A DNA stretch of 22,843 nucleotides, from NCBI GenBank assembly GCA_003194525.1, contig NBIV01000915.1:1-22843 (forward strand). The letters are read 5' to 3'. A program made the position numbers and the translations under genes. Under the pieces are notes generated by a model that saw only the letters and a program-made list of their open reading frames with translations, was not told the origin of the DNA and did not search any database. Origin of the DNA: Gracilariopsis chorda (lineage: Eukaryota; Rhodophyta; Florideophyceae; Gracilariales; Gracilariaceae). Shown here piece by piece: positions 6,558-17,255 of this stretch (the first letter of the stretch is position 1; every line of letters starts with the position of its first letter).

Positions 6558-7460
6558 ATGTCTCGCCGCATCACCCGAAAGATGGCCGAGCATCCAGCCG
6601 AAGAGGAAGTCGAAGCAAATCCATTTCAATCTCCAGCCGACGAGGAGAAGGATTATACCGACGATGAACTCTATGCTGTGGTGAAGCCTCATTTGGATCG
6701 CGTCTGCGCTCCTTATCGCAAGAAGATCCTTGAGGTAGATGAGAAGATCGCTCGCAGAAGCATCATCCTGGATGAACTTATGAAGCATCAGGACAACGGG
6801 ACAGTGCCAAAGTCCATTGTCTTGCCCCGAATGCCTCAACTCCCGAGTTCCCAGGTTGATGAGTTTGACTCTAAGTTCAAGGACATTGCGCATGCATTCG
6901 TTACTGCTACGCTGAGTCTTGTCGTCAAAGCCCGGGCTACCGATCTAAAAGCCCTCGCTGACGAGAGAAAAGTCCTATTCACTGAAGCCACGGAGAAGCT
7001 GGAGGAGTCACTATTCGATGCGTACCACATTGCCAAACAAATGGCAGAGTCGCAAGTGACCTCCGTTCTCAACCGCTATAAGGAGTTTCTCGAATCTTCA
7101 CTTGAGAAAAGCCGGCTTCAGACTGAACTTAAGAGCTCTTTCCGACACTTCGTGGAAAATGAGAAGAAGAACGCTGACCTCCTGAAGAAAACCGCCGCCG
7201 AGGCCGACGAAGTGGAGGCTCCTGCAACTGCGGGGGTCGATCGGCTGCGGGAGGAGATGAAGCAACTTAAGAAGGACATTAGTTCTCTTAAGAATTCTCA
7301 TAAACCCCCCAGAGGCAAGGGACCCCTAAAAACCCCTAAAGGGAAACCCAAAACCCCTAAAAGCCAACAACAATCTGGGGGGAAGACGAAGTCGAGAGGA
7401 AAGCCGAAGCCAAAAAACGGAAAGCGAGGCGCCGCCGGACGGGGCGCCAAGCAAAACTAA
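6558..7460 (+). CDS. ORF1 coiled-coil protein (unit 3)
   Basis: An intact 300-codon copy, identical in protein to the unit 2 ORF1. Confidence 0.85.
   Translation: MSRRITRKMAEHPAEEEVEANPFQSPADEEKDYTDDELYAVVKPHLDRVCAPYRKKILEVDEKIARRSIILDELMKHQDNGTVPKSIVLPRMPQLPSSQVDEFDSKFKDIAHAFVTATLSLVVKARATDLKALADERKVLFTEATEKLEESLFDAYHIAKQMAESQVTSVLNRYKEFLESSLEKSRLQTELKSSFRHFVENEKKNADLLKKTAAEADEVEAPATAGVDRLREEMKQLKKDISSLKNSHKPPRGKGPLKTPKGKPKTPKSQQQSGGKTKSRGKPKPKNGKRGAAGRGAKQN
7412..7448 (+). promoter_or_regulatory. -1 frameshift site (unit 3)
   Basis: A AAA AAC at 7412-7418, with hairpin arms at 7428-7433 and 7443-7448. Confidence 0.85.
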
Positions 7461-9322
7461 ACCGTTCTCGGCTGAGGAAGCCCGGTTCCTTTGATCCGAA
7501 GGAGTTGAAGTACAACCCACCCGTAGGAATTCCCGATTCCGAAGTACCATATGACGTCAAAAAGGTACTCTCGGTTGGGGGTGGGTTCATGCTCAGAACT
7601 CCACTGAAGGTATGTCTGCAAGACACAGTGGATCAACTTTTCAAGGAACTCGGAACTGGGCAAGGGAGAGTCGACATTCCGTCCAACATACGAGTCAAAG
7701 GAAAGCTTGAGAGAGAGATTACTCGTATGGGGATTGATCGACCTCCATCCTTGCATCTTACATTGATGCGAGGAATCCGGTACATTAAGAAGATGGACTG
7801 GGTCATCAAAGAAGCCGACAAGAACCTTGGTCTCACGCTTATGAGCCGAGAGTTCTACGACGGTCTTGTGCAGAAGGAGATCCACGAGGGTGCATTCTCC
7901 GAAGTCAGTGCCTTCCCCCTTGGAAGCCTGCTCGGTAACCTCCTGGTGGTTCTCGAAGTATGTCAAAAAGGACGCAATTTCAATGACGAGATCCTCCACT
8001 ATGCACAAGGAGCCAAAGACCCAGCACCCTTCTATGTACTGCCAAAGATCCACAAGCCCACGGTCAAGTCTAGACCTATCACCGCATCGCATTCATATAT
8101 CACTGCGGATTTGTCTAGAAAATTGAGTACCATCCTCAACGAACTGGTACTCAAGATACCGGCTATTTCCGTTAATAGCTGGCAGACCGTGCGGCAATTG
8201 GAACAAATACGCCTCCCTACTGATTGCGTTTTCTTAACGTATGACGTGGAGAGGTGTTACCCCAGTATCGACATCAAGGACGCCATACGACTGTTAACCA
8301 AGGAGCAACCTAAGATCTTCATGGCTGACAATGGCTTCTGGTGTCGAGTACTACAGTTCATCATGTACAACAACTACGTGACTGATGGACATGGGGTACA
8401 TAGACAGTTGGTTGGCACAGCAACAGGAACAGCCGTAGCTCCTGCCTTTGCCAATCTGTACCTGTTCTATAAGTTCCGAAGGATCTTCAAGGACTTTGTC
8501 AGCAGTGTCATCATCAACCGTCGCTACATTGATGATGCTCTCGTGATACTGCGGAACAGAGAGGCTGCCGACCTGCTCATGCAACGACTGAACACATGTT
8601 CGAACCTACGCATGACATGGGATATCAGTGAAAAGAAGGCAGTCTATCTGGACCTGGAGATATACAAAGGGCGGAGATTCTTCTTCCACAATCTCTTGGA
8701 CGTTAAGGTGTACACTAAGCCTATCTCCAAGTTCCTGTACCTCCATGGCAAGTCCAACCATCCCACGCACACGTTCACCGGTGTAGTTAAGGGCGAACTG
8801 ATTCGCTATTTACGGAACACCACCGATGAACGCACGTGGAAGGCCAAGGTGGCTCACTTGTTCAGAATGTTGGCGCATCGAGGATACACTGGAAAGTATC
8901 TACGCGCTGCGCTGGATTATGTAAGCTACCGTGACAGGGCAAAGTATCTCGAACGCGCGGAACGGGAGCCTCCTGACCTAGGATCCCTCGTGAAGTGCAG
9001 ATTCCATCCACAGATGAAGAAGTATTGGCGCCAGTTCCAAGCCTGGATTGAGTTTCAGCTGCCACGTCATGGAATTCGAGAGAAGTGGCCACGTACGCTC
9101 TTGTTCAAGAAGGGCGACAGTGTCAGCCGCCATGTCATCAGTGCGGTACCCTGTTTAAAGTCTGCAGACTTTAAACAGCGTGCGCATGGCCGTGCAGGAA
9201 TGCGGAACGTCTACAGGGCCAACACTCGGGCCCGCCGAAACCGTCAGATTCAATTATACACGTCGTATTGGCACGATTTTTGGAAAAATCAAAAACGGGC
9301 CACCCAGATTCAACGGTCATGA
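7418..9322 (+). CDS. Penelope-like reverse transcriptase (unit 3)
   Basis: An intact copy, identical in protein to the unit 2 RT; YIDD at 8525-8536. Confidence 0.9.
   Translation, partial: RKARRRRTGRQAKLNRSRLRKPGSFDPKELKYNPPVGIPDSEVPYDVKKVLSVGGGFMLRTPLKVCLQDTVDQLFKELGTGQGRVDIPSNIRVKGKLEREITRMGIDRPPSLHLTLMRGIRYIKKMDWVIKEADKNLGLTLMSREFYDGLVQKEIHEGAFSEVSAFPLGSLLGNLLVVLEVCQKGRNFNDEILHYAQGAKDPAPFYVLPKIHKPTVKSRPITASHSYITADLSRKLSTILNELVLKIPAISVNSWQTVRQLEQIRLPTDCVFLTYDVERCYPSIDIKDAIRLLTKEQPKIFMADNGFWCRVLQFIMYNNYVTDGHGVHRQLVGTATGTAVAPAFANLYLFYKFRRIFKDFVSSVIINRRYIDDALVILRNREAADLLMQRLNTCSNLRMTWDISEKKAVYLDLEIYKGRRFFFHNLLDVKVYTKPISKFLYLHGKSNHPTHTFTGVVKGELIRYLRNTTDERTWKAKVAHLFRMLAHRGYTGKYLRAALDYVSYRDRAKYLERAEREPPDLGSLVKCRFHPQMKKYWRQFQAWIEFQLPRHGIREKWPRTLLFKKGDSVSRHVISAVPCLKSADFKQRAHGRAGMRNVYRANTRARRNRQIQLYTSYWHDFWKNQKRATQIQRS
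9151..9178 (+). repeat. 28-bp perfect palindrome (unit 3)
   Basis: Identical to the unit 2 palindrome. Confidence 0.95.
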
Positions 9323-9529
9323 CAGTTTCGTAACGGACAAGTTGTCACAGCCTACACGCCTTTTTGTAACGGTATTGTTGCCGATAACGTGGTGGTTACG
9401 TGACAAACGGTCATGATGTTTACAGATAGACGTAACGGATCCTCCTGGATCCCCCTCCGTAGAAACCTGCGTAGAAACTGCTGGATGCAGCGTAGAAAAG
9501 GATAGAGCAGTGCTAGGGTATCTGGAGGA

Positions 9530-9536
9530 TATATAA
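9530..9536 (+). promoter_or_regulatory. TATA box (upstream of the unit 4 ORFs)
   Basis: TATATAA in the same context as at 6265. Confidence 0.65.
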
Positions 9537-9590
9537 GGAGTGCCAGACTCCCCTCTGGCCATCTCCTTCCCTCCTCACCCCAACAACCAA

Positions 9591-9626
9591 GGCACTGAGG
9601 AGTCGTAAAGACGAAAGCGCTCTGCC
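9591..9626 (+). ncRNA. Hammerhead ribozyme (unit 3)
   Basis: Unchanged core; predicted cleavage after C9622, exactly 3,265 nt from the previous cut. Confidence 0.85.
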
Positions 9627-9822
9627 AACCTTTCCCTCTTTCCCTTCTTCCCCCCCCTTCCCTGCTGCTCCCCCTCATTTTCCGAGGACTCTAAGTCCTT
9701 AAGCCGTCTCTCTCTCCCCCTTATGCTCCCTGCGCGACGCCGCACACCCTCAACCCCCTAAAAAGGAAAAAACCCCTAATCGCCGTGGGGTAGTTGCCGT
9801 CGCCGATCAAGTCTCTTTCACC

Positions 9823-10725
9823 ATGTCTCGCCGCATCACCCGAAAGATGGCCGAGCATCCAGCCGAAGAGGAAGTCGAAGCAAATCCATTTCAATCTCCA
9901 GCCGACGAGGAGAAGGATTATACCGACGATGAACTCTATGCTGTGGTGAAGCCTCATTTGGATCGCGTCTGCGCTCCTTATCGCAAGAAGATCCTTGAGG
10001 TAGATGAGAAGATCGCTCGCAGAAGCATCATCCTGGATGAACTTATGAAGCATCAGGACAACGGGACAGTGCCAAAGTCCATTGTCTTGCCCCGAATGCC
10101 TCAACTCCCGAGTTCCCAGGTTGATGAGTTTGACTCTAAGTTCAAGGACATTGCGCATGCATTCGTTACTGCTACGCTGAGTCTTGTCGTCAAAGCCCGG
10201 GCTACCGATCTAAAAGCCCTCGCTGACGAGAGAAAAGTCCTATTCACTGAAGCCACGGAGAAGCTGGAGGAGTCACTATTCGATGCGTACCACATTGCCA
10301 AACAAATGGCAGAGTCGCAAGTGACCTCCGTTCTCAACCGCTATAAGGAGTTTCTCGAATCTTCACTTGAGAAAAGCCGGCTTCAGACTGAACTTAAGAG
10401 CTCTTTCCGACACTTCGTGGAAAATGAGAAGAAGAACGCTGACCTCCTGAAGAAAACCGCCGCCGAGGCCGACGAAGTGGAGGCTCCTGCAACTGCGGGG
10501 GTCGATCGGCTGCGGGAGGAGATGAAGCAACTTAAGAAGGACATTAGTTCTCTTAAGAATTCTCATAAACCCCCCAGAGGCAAGGGACCCCTAAAAACCC
10601 CTAAAGGGAAACCCAAAACCCCTAAAAGCCAACAACAATCTGGGGGGAAGACGAAGTCGAGAGGAAAGCCGAAGCCAAAAAACGGAAAGCGAGGCGCCGC
10701 CGGACGGGGCGCCAAGCAAAACTAA
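9823..10725 (+). CDS. ORF1 coiled-coil protein (unit 4)
   Basis: An intact 300-codon copy, identical in protein to the unit 2 ORF1. Confidence 0.85.
   Translation: MSRRITRKMAEHPAEEEVEANPFQSPADEEKDYTDDELYAVVKPHLDRVCAPYRKKILEVDEKIARRSIILDELMKHQDNGTVPKSIVLPRMPQLPSSQVDEFDSKFKDIAHAFVTATLSLVVKARATDLKALADERKVLFTEATEKLEESLFDAYHIAKQMAESQVTSVLNRYKEFLESSLEKSRLQTELKSSFRHFVENEKKNADLLKKTAAEADEVEAPATAGVDRLREEMKQLKKDISSLKNSHKPPRGKGPLKTPKGKPKTPKSQQQSGGKTKSRGKPKPKNGKRGAAGRGAKQN
10677..10713 (+). promoter_or_regulatory. -1 frameshift site (unit 4)
   Basis: A AAA AAC at 10677-10683, with the same spacer and hairpin. Confidence 0.85.
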
Positions 10726-12587
10726 ACCGTTCTCGGCTGAGGAAGCCCGGTTCCTTTGATCCGAAGGAGTTGAAGTACAACCCACCCGTAGGAATTCCCG
10801 ATTCCGAAGTACCATATGACGTCAAAAAGGTACTCTCGGTTGGGGGTGGGTTCATGCTCAGAACTCCACTGAAGGTATGTCTGCAAGACACAGTGGATCA
10901 ACTTTTCAAGGAACTCGGAACTGGGCAAGGGAGAGTCGACATTCCGTCCAACATACGAGTCAAAGGAAAGCTTGAGAGAGAGATTACTCGTATGGGGATT
11001 GATCGACCTCCATCCTTGCATCTTACATTGATGCGAGGAATCCGGTACATTAAGAAGATGGACTGGGTCATCAAAGAAGCCGACAAGAACCTTGGTCTCA
11101 CGCTTATGAGCCGAGAGTTCTACGACGGTCTTGTGCAGAAGGAGATCCACGAGGGTGCATTCTCCGAAGTCAGTGCCTTCCCCCTTGGAAGCCTGCTCGG
11201 TAACCTCCTGGTGGTTCTCGAAGTATGTCAAAAAGGACGCAATTTCAATGACGAGATCCTCCACTATGCACAAGGAGCCAAAGACCCAGCACCCTTCTAT
11301 GTACTGCCAAAGATCCACAAGCCCACGGTCAAGTCTAGACCTATCACCGCATCGCATTCATATATCACTGCGGATTTGTCTAGAAAATTGAGTACCATCC
11401 TCAACGAACTGGTACTCAAGATACCGGCTATTTCCGTTAATAGCTGGCAGACCGTGCGGCAATTGGAACAAATACGCCTCCCTACTGATTGCGTTTTCTT
11501 AACGTATGACGTGGAGAGGTGTTACCCCAGTATCGACATCAAGGACGCCATACGACTGTTAACCAAGGAGCAACCTAAGATCTTCATGGCTGACAATGGC
11601 TTCTGGTGTCGAGTACTACAGTTCATCATGTACAACAACTACGTGACTGATGGACATGGGGTACATAGACAGTTGGTTGGCACAGCAACAGGAACAGCCG
11701 TAGCTCCTGCCTTTGCCAATCTGTACCTGTTCTATAAGTTCCGAAGGATCTTCAAGGACTTTGTCAGCAGTGTCATCATCAACCGTCGCTACATTGATGA
11801 TGCTCTCGTGATACTGCGGAACAGAGAGGCTGCCGACCTGCTCATGCAACGACTGAACACATGTTCGAACCTACGCATGACATGGGATATCAGTGAAAAG
11901 AAGGCAGTCTATCTGGACCTGGAGATATACAAAGGGCGGAGATTCTTCTTCCACAATCTCTTGGACGTTAAGGTGTACACTAAGCCTATCTCCAAGTTCC
12001 TGTACCTCCATGGCAAGTCCAACCATCCCACGCACACGTTCACCGGTGTAGTTAAGGGCGAACTGATTCGCTATTTACGGAACACCACCGATGAACGCAC
12101 GTGGAAGGCCAAGGTGGCTCACTTGTTCAGAATGTTGGCGCATCGAGGATACACTGGAAAGTATCTACGCGCTGCGCTGGATTATGTAAGCTACCGTGAC
12201 AGGGCAAAGTATCTCGAACGCGCGGAACGGGAGCCTCCTGACCTAGGATCCCTCGTGAAGTGCAGATTCCATCCACAGATGAAGAAGTATTGGCGCCAGT
12301 TCCAAGCCTGGATTGAGTTTCAGCTGCCACGTCATGGAATTCGAGAGAAGTGGCCACGTACGCTCTTGTTCAAGAAGGGCGACAGTGTCAGCCGCCATGT
12401 CATCAGTGCGGTACCCTGTTTAAAGTCTGCAGACTTTAAACAGCGTGCGCATGGCCGTGCAGGAATGCGGAACGTCTACAGGGCCAACACTCGGGCCCGC
12501 CGAAACCGTCAGATTCAATTATACACGTCGTATTGGCACGATTTTTGGAAAAATCAAAAACGGGCCACCCAGATTCAACGGTCATGA
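10683..12587 (+). CDS. Penelope-like reverse transcriptase (unit 4)
   Basis: An intact copy, identical in protein to the unit 2 RT; YIDD at 11790-11801. Confidence 0.9.
   Translation, partial: RKARRRRTGRQAKLNRSRLRKPGSFDPKELKYNPPVGIPDSEVPYDVKKVLSVGGGFMLRTPLKVCLQDTVDQLFKELGTGQGRVDIPSNIRVKGKLEREITRMGIDRPPSLHLTLMRGIRYIKKMDWVIKEADKNLGLTLMSREFYDGLVQKEIHEGAFSEVSAFPLGSLLGNLLVVLEVCQKGRNFNDEILHYAQGAKDPAPFYVLPKIHKPTVKSRPITASHSYITADLSRKLSTILNELVLKIPAISVNSWQTVRQLEQIRLPTDCVFLTYDVERCYPSIDIKDAIRLLTKEQPKIFMADNGFWCRVLQFIMYNNYVTDGHGVHRQLVGTATGTAVAPAFANLYLFYKFRRIFKDFVSSVIINRRYIDDALVILRNREAADLLMQRLNTCSNLRMTWDISEKKAVYLDLEIYKGRRFFFHNLLDVKVYTKPISKFLYLHGKSNHPTHTFTGVVKGELIRYLRNTTDERTWKAKVAHLFRMLAHRGYTGKYLRAALDYVSYRDRAKYLERAEREPPDLGSLVKCRFHPQMKKYWRQFQAWIEFQLPRHGIREKWPRTLLFKKGDSVSRHVISAVPCLKSADFKQRAHGRAGMRNVYRANTRARRNRQIQLYTSYWHDFWKNQKRATQIQRS
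12416..12443 (+). repeat. 28-bp perfect palindrome (unit 4)
   Basis: Identical to the unit 2 palindrome. Confidence 0.95.
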
Positions 12588-12794
12588 CAGTTTCGTAACG
12601 GACAAGTTGTCACAGCCTACACGCCTTTTTGTAACGGTATTGTTGCCGATAACGTGGTGGTTACGTGACAAACGGTCATGATGTTTACAGATAGACGTAA
12701 CGGATCCTCCTGGATCCCCCTCCGTAGAAACCTGCGTAGAAACTGCTGGATGCAGCGTAGAAAAGGATAGAGCAGTGCTAGGGTATCTGGAGGA

Positions 12795-12801
12795 TATATA
12801 A
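12795..12801 (+). promoter_or_regulatory. TATA box (upstream of the unit 5 ORFs)
   Basis: TATATAA in the same context as at 6265. Confidence 0.65.
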
Positions 12802-12855
12802 GGAGTGCCAGACTCCCCTCTGGCCATCTCCTTCCCTCCTCACCCCAACAACCAA

Positions 12856-12891
12856 GGCACTGAGGAGTCGTAAAGACGAAAGCGCTCTGCC
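12856..12891 (+). ncRNA. Hammerhead ribozyme (unit 4)
   Basis: Unchanged core; predicted cleavage after C12887. Confidence 0.85.
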
Positions 12892-13087
12892 AACCTTTCC
12901 CTCTTTCCCTTCTTCCCCCCCCTTCCCTGCTGCTCCCCCTCATTTTCCGAGGACTCTAAGTCCTTAAGCCGTCTCTCTCTCCCCCTTATGCTCCCTGCGC
13001 GACGCCGCACACCCTCAACCCCCTAAAAAGGAAAAAACCCCTAATCGCCGTGGGGTAGTTGCCGTCGCCGATCAAGTCTCTTTCACC

Positions 13088-13990
13088 ATGTCTCGCCGCA
13101 TCACCCGAAAGATGGCCGAGCATCCAGCCGAAGAGGAAGTCGAAGCAAATCCATTTCAATCTCCAGCCGACGAGGAGAAGGATTATACCGACGATGAACT
13201 CTATGCTGTGGTGAAGCCTCATTTGGATCGCGTCTGCGCTCCTTATCGCAAGAAGATCCTTGAGGTAGATGAGAAGATCGCTCGCAGAAGCATCATCCTG
13301 GATGAACTTATGAAGCATCAGGACAACGGGACAGTGCCAAAGTCCATTGTCTTGCCCCGAATGCCTCAACTCCCGAGTTCCCAGGTTGATGAGTTTGACT
13401 CTAAGTTCAAGGACATTGCGCATGCATTCGTTACTGCTACGCTGAGTCTTGTCGTCAAAGCCCGGGCTACCGATCTAAAAGCCCTCGCTGACGAGAGAAA
13501 AGTCCTATTCACTGAAGCCACGGAGAAGCTGGAGGAGTCACTATTCGATGCGTACCACATTGCCAAACAAATGGCAGAGTCGCAAGTGACCTCCGTTCTC
13601 AACCGCTATAAGGAGTTTCTCGAATCTTCACTTGAGAAAAGCCGGCTTCAGACTGAACTTAAGAGCTCTTTCCGACACTTCGTGGAAAATGAGAAGAAGA
13701 ACGCTGACCTCCTGAAGAAAACCGCCGCCGAGGCCGACGAAGTGGAGGCTCCTGCAACTGCGGGGGTCGATCGGCTGCGGGAGGAGATGAAGCAACTTAA
13801 GAAGGACATTAGTTCTCTTAAGAATTCTCATAAACCCCCCAGAGGCAAGGGACCCCTAAAAACCCCTAAAGGGAAACCCAAAACCCCTAAAAGCCAACAA
13901 CAATCTGGGGGGAAGACGAAGTCGAGAGGAAAGCCGAAGCCAAAAAACGGAAAGCGAGGCGCCGCCGGACGGGGCGCCAAGCAAAACTAA
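13088..13990 (+). CDS. ORF1 coiled-coil protein (unit 5)
   Basis: An intact 300-codon copy, identical in protein to the unit 2 ORF1. Confidence 0.85.
   Translation: MSRRITRKMAEHPAEEEVEANPFQSPADEEKDYTDDELYAVVKPHLDRVCAPYRKKILEVDEKIARRSIILDELMKHQDNGTVPKSIVLPRMPQLPSSQVDEFDSKFKDIAHAFVTATLSLVVKARATDLKALADERKVLFTEATEKLEESLFDAYHIAKQMAESQVTSVLNRYKEFLESSLEKSRLQTELKSSFRHFVENEKKNADLLKKTAAEADEVEAPATAGVDRLREEMKQLKKDISSLKNSHKPPRGKGPLKTPKGKPKTPKSQQQSGGKTKSRGKPKPKNGKRGAAGRGAKQN
13942..13978 (+). promoter_or_regulatory. -1 frameshift site (unit 5)
   Basis: A AAA AAC at 13942-13948, with the same spacer and hairpin. Confidence 0.85.
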
Positions 13991-15852
13991 ACCGTTCTCG
14001 GCTGAGGAAGCCCGGTTCCTTTGATCCGAAGGAGTTGAAGTACAACCCACCCGTAGGAATTCCCGATTCCGAAGTACCATATGACGTCAAAAAGGTACTC
14101 TCGGTTGGGGGTGGGTTCATGCTCAGAACTCCACTGAAGGTATGTCTGCAAGACACAGTGGATCAACTTTTCAAGGAACTCGGAACTGGGCAAGGGAGAG
14201 TCGACATTCCGTCCAACATACGAGTCAAAGGAAAGCTTGAGAGAGAGATTACTCGTATGGGGATTGATCGACCTCCATCCTTGCATCTTACATTGATGCG
14301 AGGAATCCGGTACATTAAGAAGATGGACTGGGTCATCAAAGAAGCCGACAAGAACCTTGGTCTCACGCTTATGAGCCGAGAGTTCTACGACGGTCTTGTG
14401 CAGAAGGAGATCCACGAGGGTGCATTCTCCGAAGTCAGTGCCTTCCCCCTTGGAAGCCTGCTCGGTAACCTCCTGGTGGTTCTCGAAGTATGTCAAAAAG
14501 GACGCAATTTCAATGACGAGATCCTCCACTATGCACAAGGAGCCAAAGACCCAGCACCCTTCTATGTACTGCCAAAGATCCACAAGCCCACGGTCAAGTC
14601 TAGACCTATCACCGCATCGCATTCATATATCACTGCGGATTTGTCTAGAAAATTGAGTACCATCCTCAACGAACTGGTACTCAAGATACCGGCTATTTCC
14701 GTTAATAGCTGGCAGACCGTGCGGCAATTGGAACAAATACGCCTCCCTACTGATTGCGTTTTCTTAACGTATGACGTGGAGAGGTGTTACCCCAGTATCG
14801 ACATCAAGGACGCCATACGACTGTTAACCAAGGAGCAACCTAAGATCTTCATGGCTGACAATGGCTTCTGGTGTCGAGTACTACAGTTCATCATGTACAA
14901 CAACTACGTGACTGATGGACATGGGGTACATAGACAGTTGGTTGGCACAGCAACAGGAACAGCCGTAGCTCCTGCCTTTGCCAATCTGTACCTGTTCTAT
15001 AAGTTCCGAAGGATCTTCAAGGACTTTGTCAGCAGTGTCATCATCAACCGTCGCTACATTGATGATGCTCTCGTGATACTGCGGAACAGAGAGGCTGCCG
15101 ACCTGCTCATGCAACGACTGAACACATGTTCGAACCTACGCATGACATGGGATATCAGTGAAAAGAAGGCAGTCTATCTGGACCTGGAGATATACAAAGG
15201 GCGGAGATTCTTCTTCCACAATCTCTTGGACGTTAAGGTGTACACTAAGCCTATCTCCAAGTTCCTGTACCTCCATGGCAAGTCCAACCATCCCACGCAC
15301 ACGTTCACCGGTGTAGTTAAGGGCGAACTGATTCGCTATTTACGGAACACCACCGATGAACGCACGTGGAAGGCCAAGGTGGCTCACTTGTTCAGAATGT
15401 TGGCGCATCGAGGATACACTGGAAAGTATCTACGCGCTGCGCTGGATTATGTAAGCTACCGTGACAGGGCAAAGTATCTCGAACGCGCGGAACGGGAGCC
15501 TCCTGACCTAGGATCCCTCGTGAAGTGCAGATTCCATCCACAGATGAAGAAGTATTGGCGCCAGTTCCAAGCCTGGATTGAGTTTCAGCTGCCACGTCAT
15601 GGAATTCGAGAGAAGTGGCCACGTACGCTCTTGTTCAAGAAGGGCGACAGTGTCAGCCGCCATGTCATCAGTGCGGTACCCTGTTTAAAGTCTGCAGACT
15701 TTAAACAGCGTGCGCATGGCCGTGCAGGAATGCGGAACGTCTACAGGGCCAACACTCGGGCCCGCCGAAACCGTCAGATTCAATTATACACGTCGTATTG
15801 GCACGATTTTTGGAAAAATCAAAAACGGGCCACCCAGATTCAACGGTCATGA
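13948..15852 (+). CDS. Penelope-like reverse transcriptase (unit 5)
   Basis: An intact copy, identical in protein to the unit 2 RT; YIDD at 15055-15066. Confidence 0.9.
   Translation, partial: RKARRRRTGRQAKLNRSRLRKPGSFDPKELKYNPPVGIPDSEVPYDVKKVLSVGGGFMLRTPLKVCLQDTVDQLFKELGTGQGRVDIPSNIRVKGKLEREITRMGIDRPPSLHLTLMRGIRYIKKMDWVIKEADKNLGLTLMSREFYDGLVQKEIHEGAFSEVSAFPLGSLLGNLLVVLEVCQKGRNFNDEILHYAQGAKDPAPFYVLPKIHKPTVKSRPITASHSYITADLSRKLSTILNELVLKIPAISVNSWQTVRQLEQIRLPTDCVFLTYDVERCYPSIDIKDAIRLLTKEQPKIFMADNGFWCRVLQFIMYNNYVTDGHGVHRQLVGTATGTAVAPAFANLYLFYKFRRIFKDFVSSVIINRRYIDDALVILRNREAADLLMQRLNTCSNLRMTWDISEKKAVYLDLEIYKGRRFFFHNLLDVKVYTKPISKFLYLHGKSNHPTHTFTGVVKGELIRYLRNTTDERTWKAKVAHLFRMLAHRGYTGKYLRAALDYVSYRDRAKYLERAEREPPDLGSLVKCRFHPQMKKYWRQFQAWIEFQLPRHGIREKWPRTLLFKKGDSVSRHVISAVPCLKSADFKQRAHGRAGMRNVYRANTRARRNRQIQLYTSYWHDFWKNQKRATQIQRS
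15681..15708 (+). repeat. 28-bp perfect palindrome (unit 5)
   Basis: Identical to the unit 2 palindrome. Confidence 0.95.
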
Positions 15853-16059
15853 CAGTTTCGTAACGGACAAGTTGTCACAGCCTACACGCCTTTTTGTAAC
15901 GGTATTGTTGCCGATAACGTGGTGGTTACGTGACAAACGGTCATGATGTTTACAGATAGACGTAACGGATCCTCCTGGATCCCCCTCCGTAGAAACCTGC
16001 GTAGAAACTGCTGGATGCAGCGTAGAAAAGGATAGAGCAGTGCTAGGGTATCTGGAGGA

Positions 16060-16066
16060 TATATAA
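16060..16066 (+). promoter_or_regulatory. TATA box (upstream of the unit 6 ORFs)
   Basis: TATATAA in the same context as at 6265. Confidence 0.65.
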
Positions 16067-16120
16067 GGAGTGCCAGACTCCCCTCTGGCCATCTCCTTCC
16101 CTCCTCACCCCAACAACCAA

Positions 16121-16156
16121 GGCACTGAGGAGTCGTAAAGACGAAAGCGCTCTGCC
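16121..16156 (+). ncRNA. Hammerhead ribozyme (unit 5)
   Basis: Unchanged core; predicted cleavage after C16152. Confidence 0.85.
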
Positions 16157-16352
16157 AACCTTTCCCTCTTTCCCTTCTTCCCCCCCCTTCCCTGCTGCTC
16201 CCCCTCATTTTCCGAGGACTCTAAGTCCTTAAGCCGTCTCTCTCTCCCCCTTATGCTCCCTGCGCGACGCCGCACACCCTCAACCCCCTAAAAAGGAAAA
16301 AACCCCTAATCGCCGTGGGGTAGTTGCCGTCGCCGATCAAGTCTCTTTCACC

Positions 16353-17255
16353 ATGTCTCGCCGCATCACCCGAAAGATGGCCGAGCATCCAGCCGAAGAG
16401 GAAGTCGAAGCAAATCCATTTCAATCTCCAGCCGACGAGGAGAAGGATTATACCGACGATGAACTCTATGCTGTGGTGAAGCCTCATTTGGATCGCGTCT
16501 GCGCTCCTTATCGCAAGAAGATCCTTGAGGTAGATGAGAAGATCGCTCGCAGAAGCATCATCCTGGATGAACTTATGAAGCATCAGGACAACGGGACAGT
16601 GCCAAAGTCCATTGTCTTGCCCCGAATGCCTCAACTCCCGAGTTCCCAGGTTGATGAGTTTGACTCTAAGTTCAAGGACATTGCGCATGCATTCGTTACT
16701 GCTACGCTGAGTCTTGTCGTCAAAGCCCGGGCTACCGATCTAAAAGCCCTCGCTGACGAGAGAAAAGTCCTATTCACTGAAGCCACGGAGAAGCTGGAGG
16801 AGTCACTATTCGATGCGTACCACATTGCCAAACAAATGGCAGAGTCGCAAGTGACCTCCGTTCTCAACCGCTATAAGGAGTTTCTCGAATCTTCACTTGA
16901 GAAAAGCCGGCTTCAGACTGAACTTAAGAGCTCTTTCCGACACTTCGTGGAAAATGAGAAGAAGAACGCTGACCTCCTGAAGAAAACCGCCGCCGAGGCC
17001 GACGAAGTGGAGGCTCCTGCAACTGCGGGGGTCGATCGGCTGCGGGAGGAGATGAAGCAACTTAAGAAGGACATTAGTTCTCTTAAGAATTCTCATAAAC
17101 CCCCCAGAGGCAAGGGACCCCTAAAAACCCCTAAAGGGAAACCCAAAACCCCTAAAAGCCAACAACAATCTGGGGGGAAGACGAAGTCGAGAGGAAAGCC
17201 GAAGCCAAAAAACGGAAAGCGAGGCGCCGCCGGACGGGGCGCCAAGCAAAACTAA
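16353..17255 (+). CDS. ORF1 coiled-coil protein (unit 6)
   Basis: An intact 300-codon copy, identical in protein to the unit 2 ORF1. Confidence 0.85.
   Translation: MSRRITRKMAEHPAEEEVEANPFQSPADEEKDYTDDELYAVVKPHLDRVCAPYRKKILEVDEKIARRSIILDELMKHQDNGTVPKSIVLPRMPQLPSSQVDEFDSKFKDIAHAFVTATLSLVVKARATDLKALADERKVLFTEATEKLEESLFDAYHIAKQMAESQVTSVLNRYKEFLESSLEKSRLQTELKSSFRHFVENEKKNADLLKKTAAEADEVEAPATAGVDRLREEMKQLKKDISSLKNSHKPPRGKGPLKTPKGKPKTPKSQQQSGGKTKSRGKPKPKNGKRGAAGRGAKQN
17207..17243 (+). promoter_or_regulatory. -1 frameshift site (unit 6)
   Basis: A AAA AAC at 17207-17213, with the same spacer and hairpin. Confidence 0.85.
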
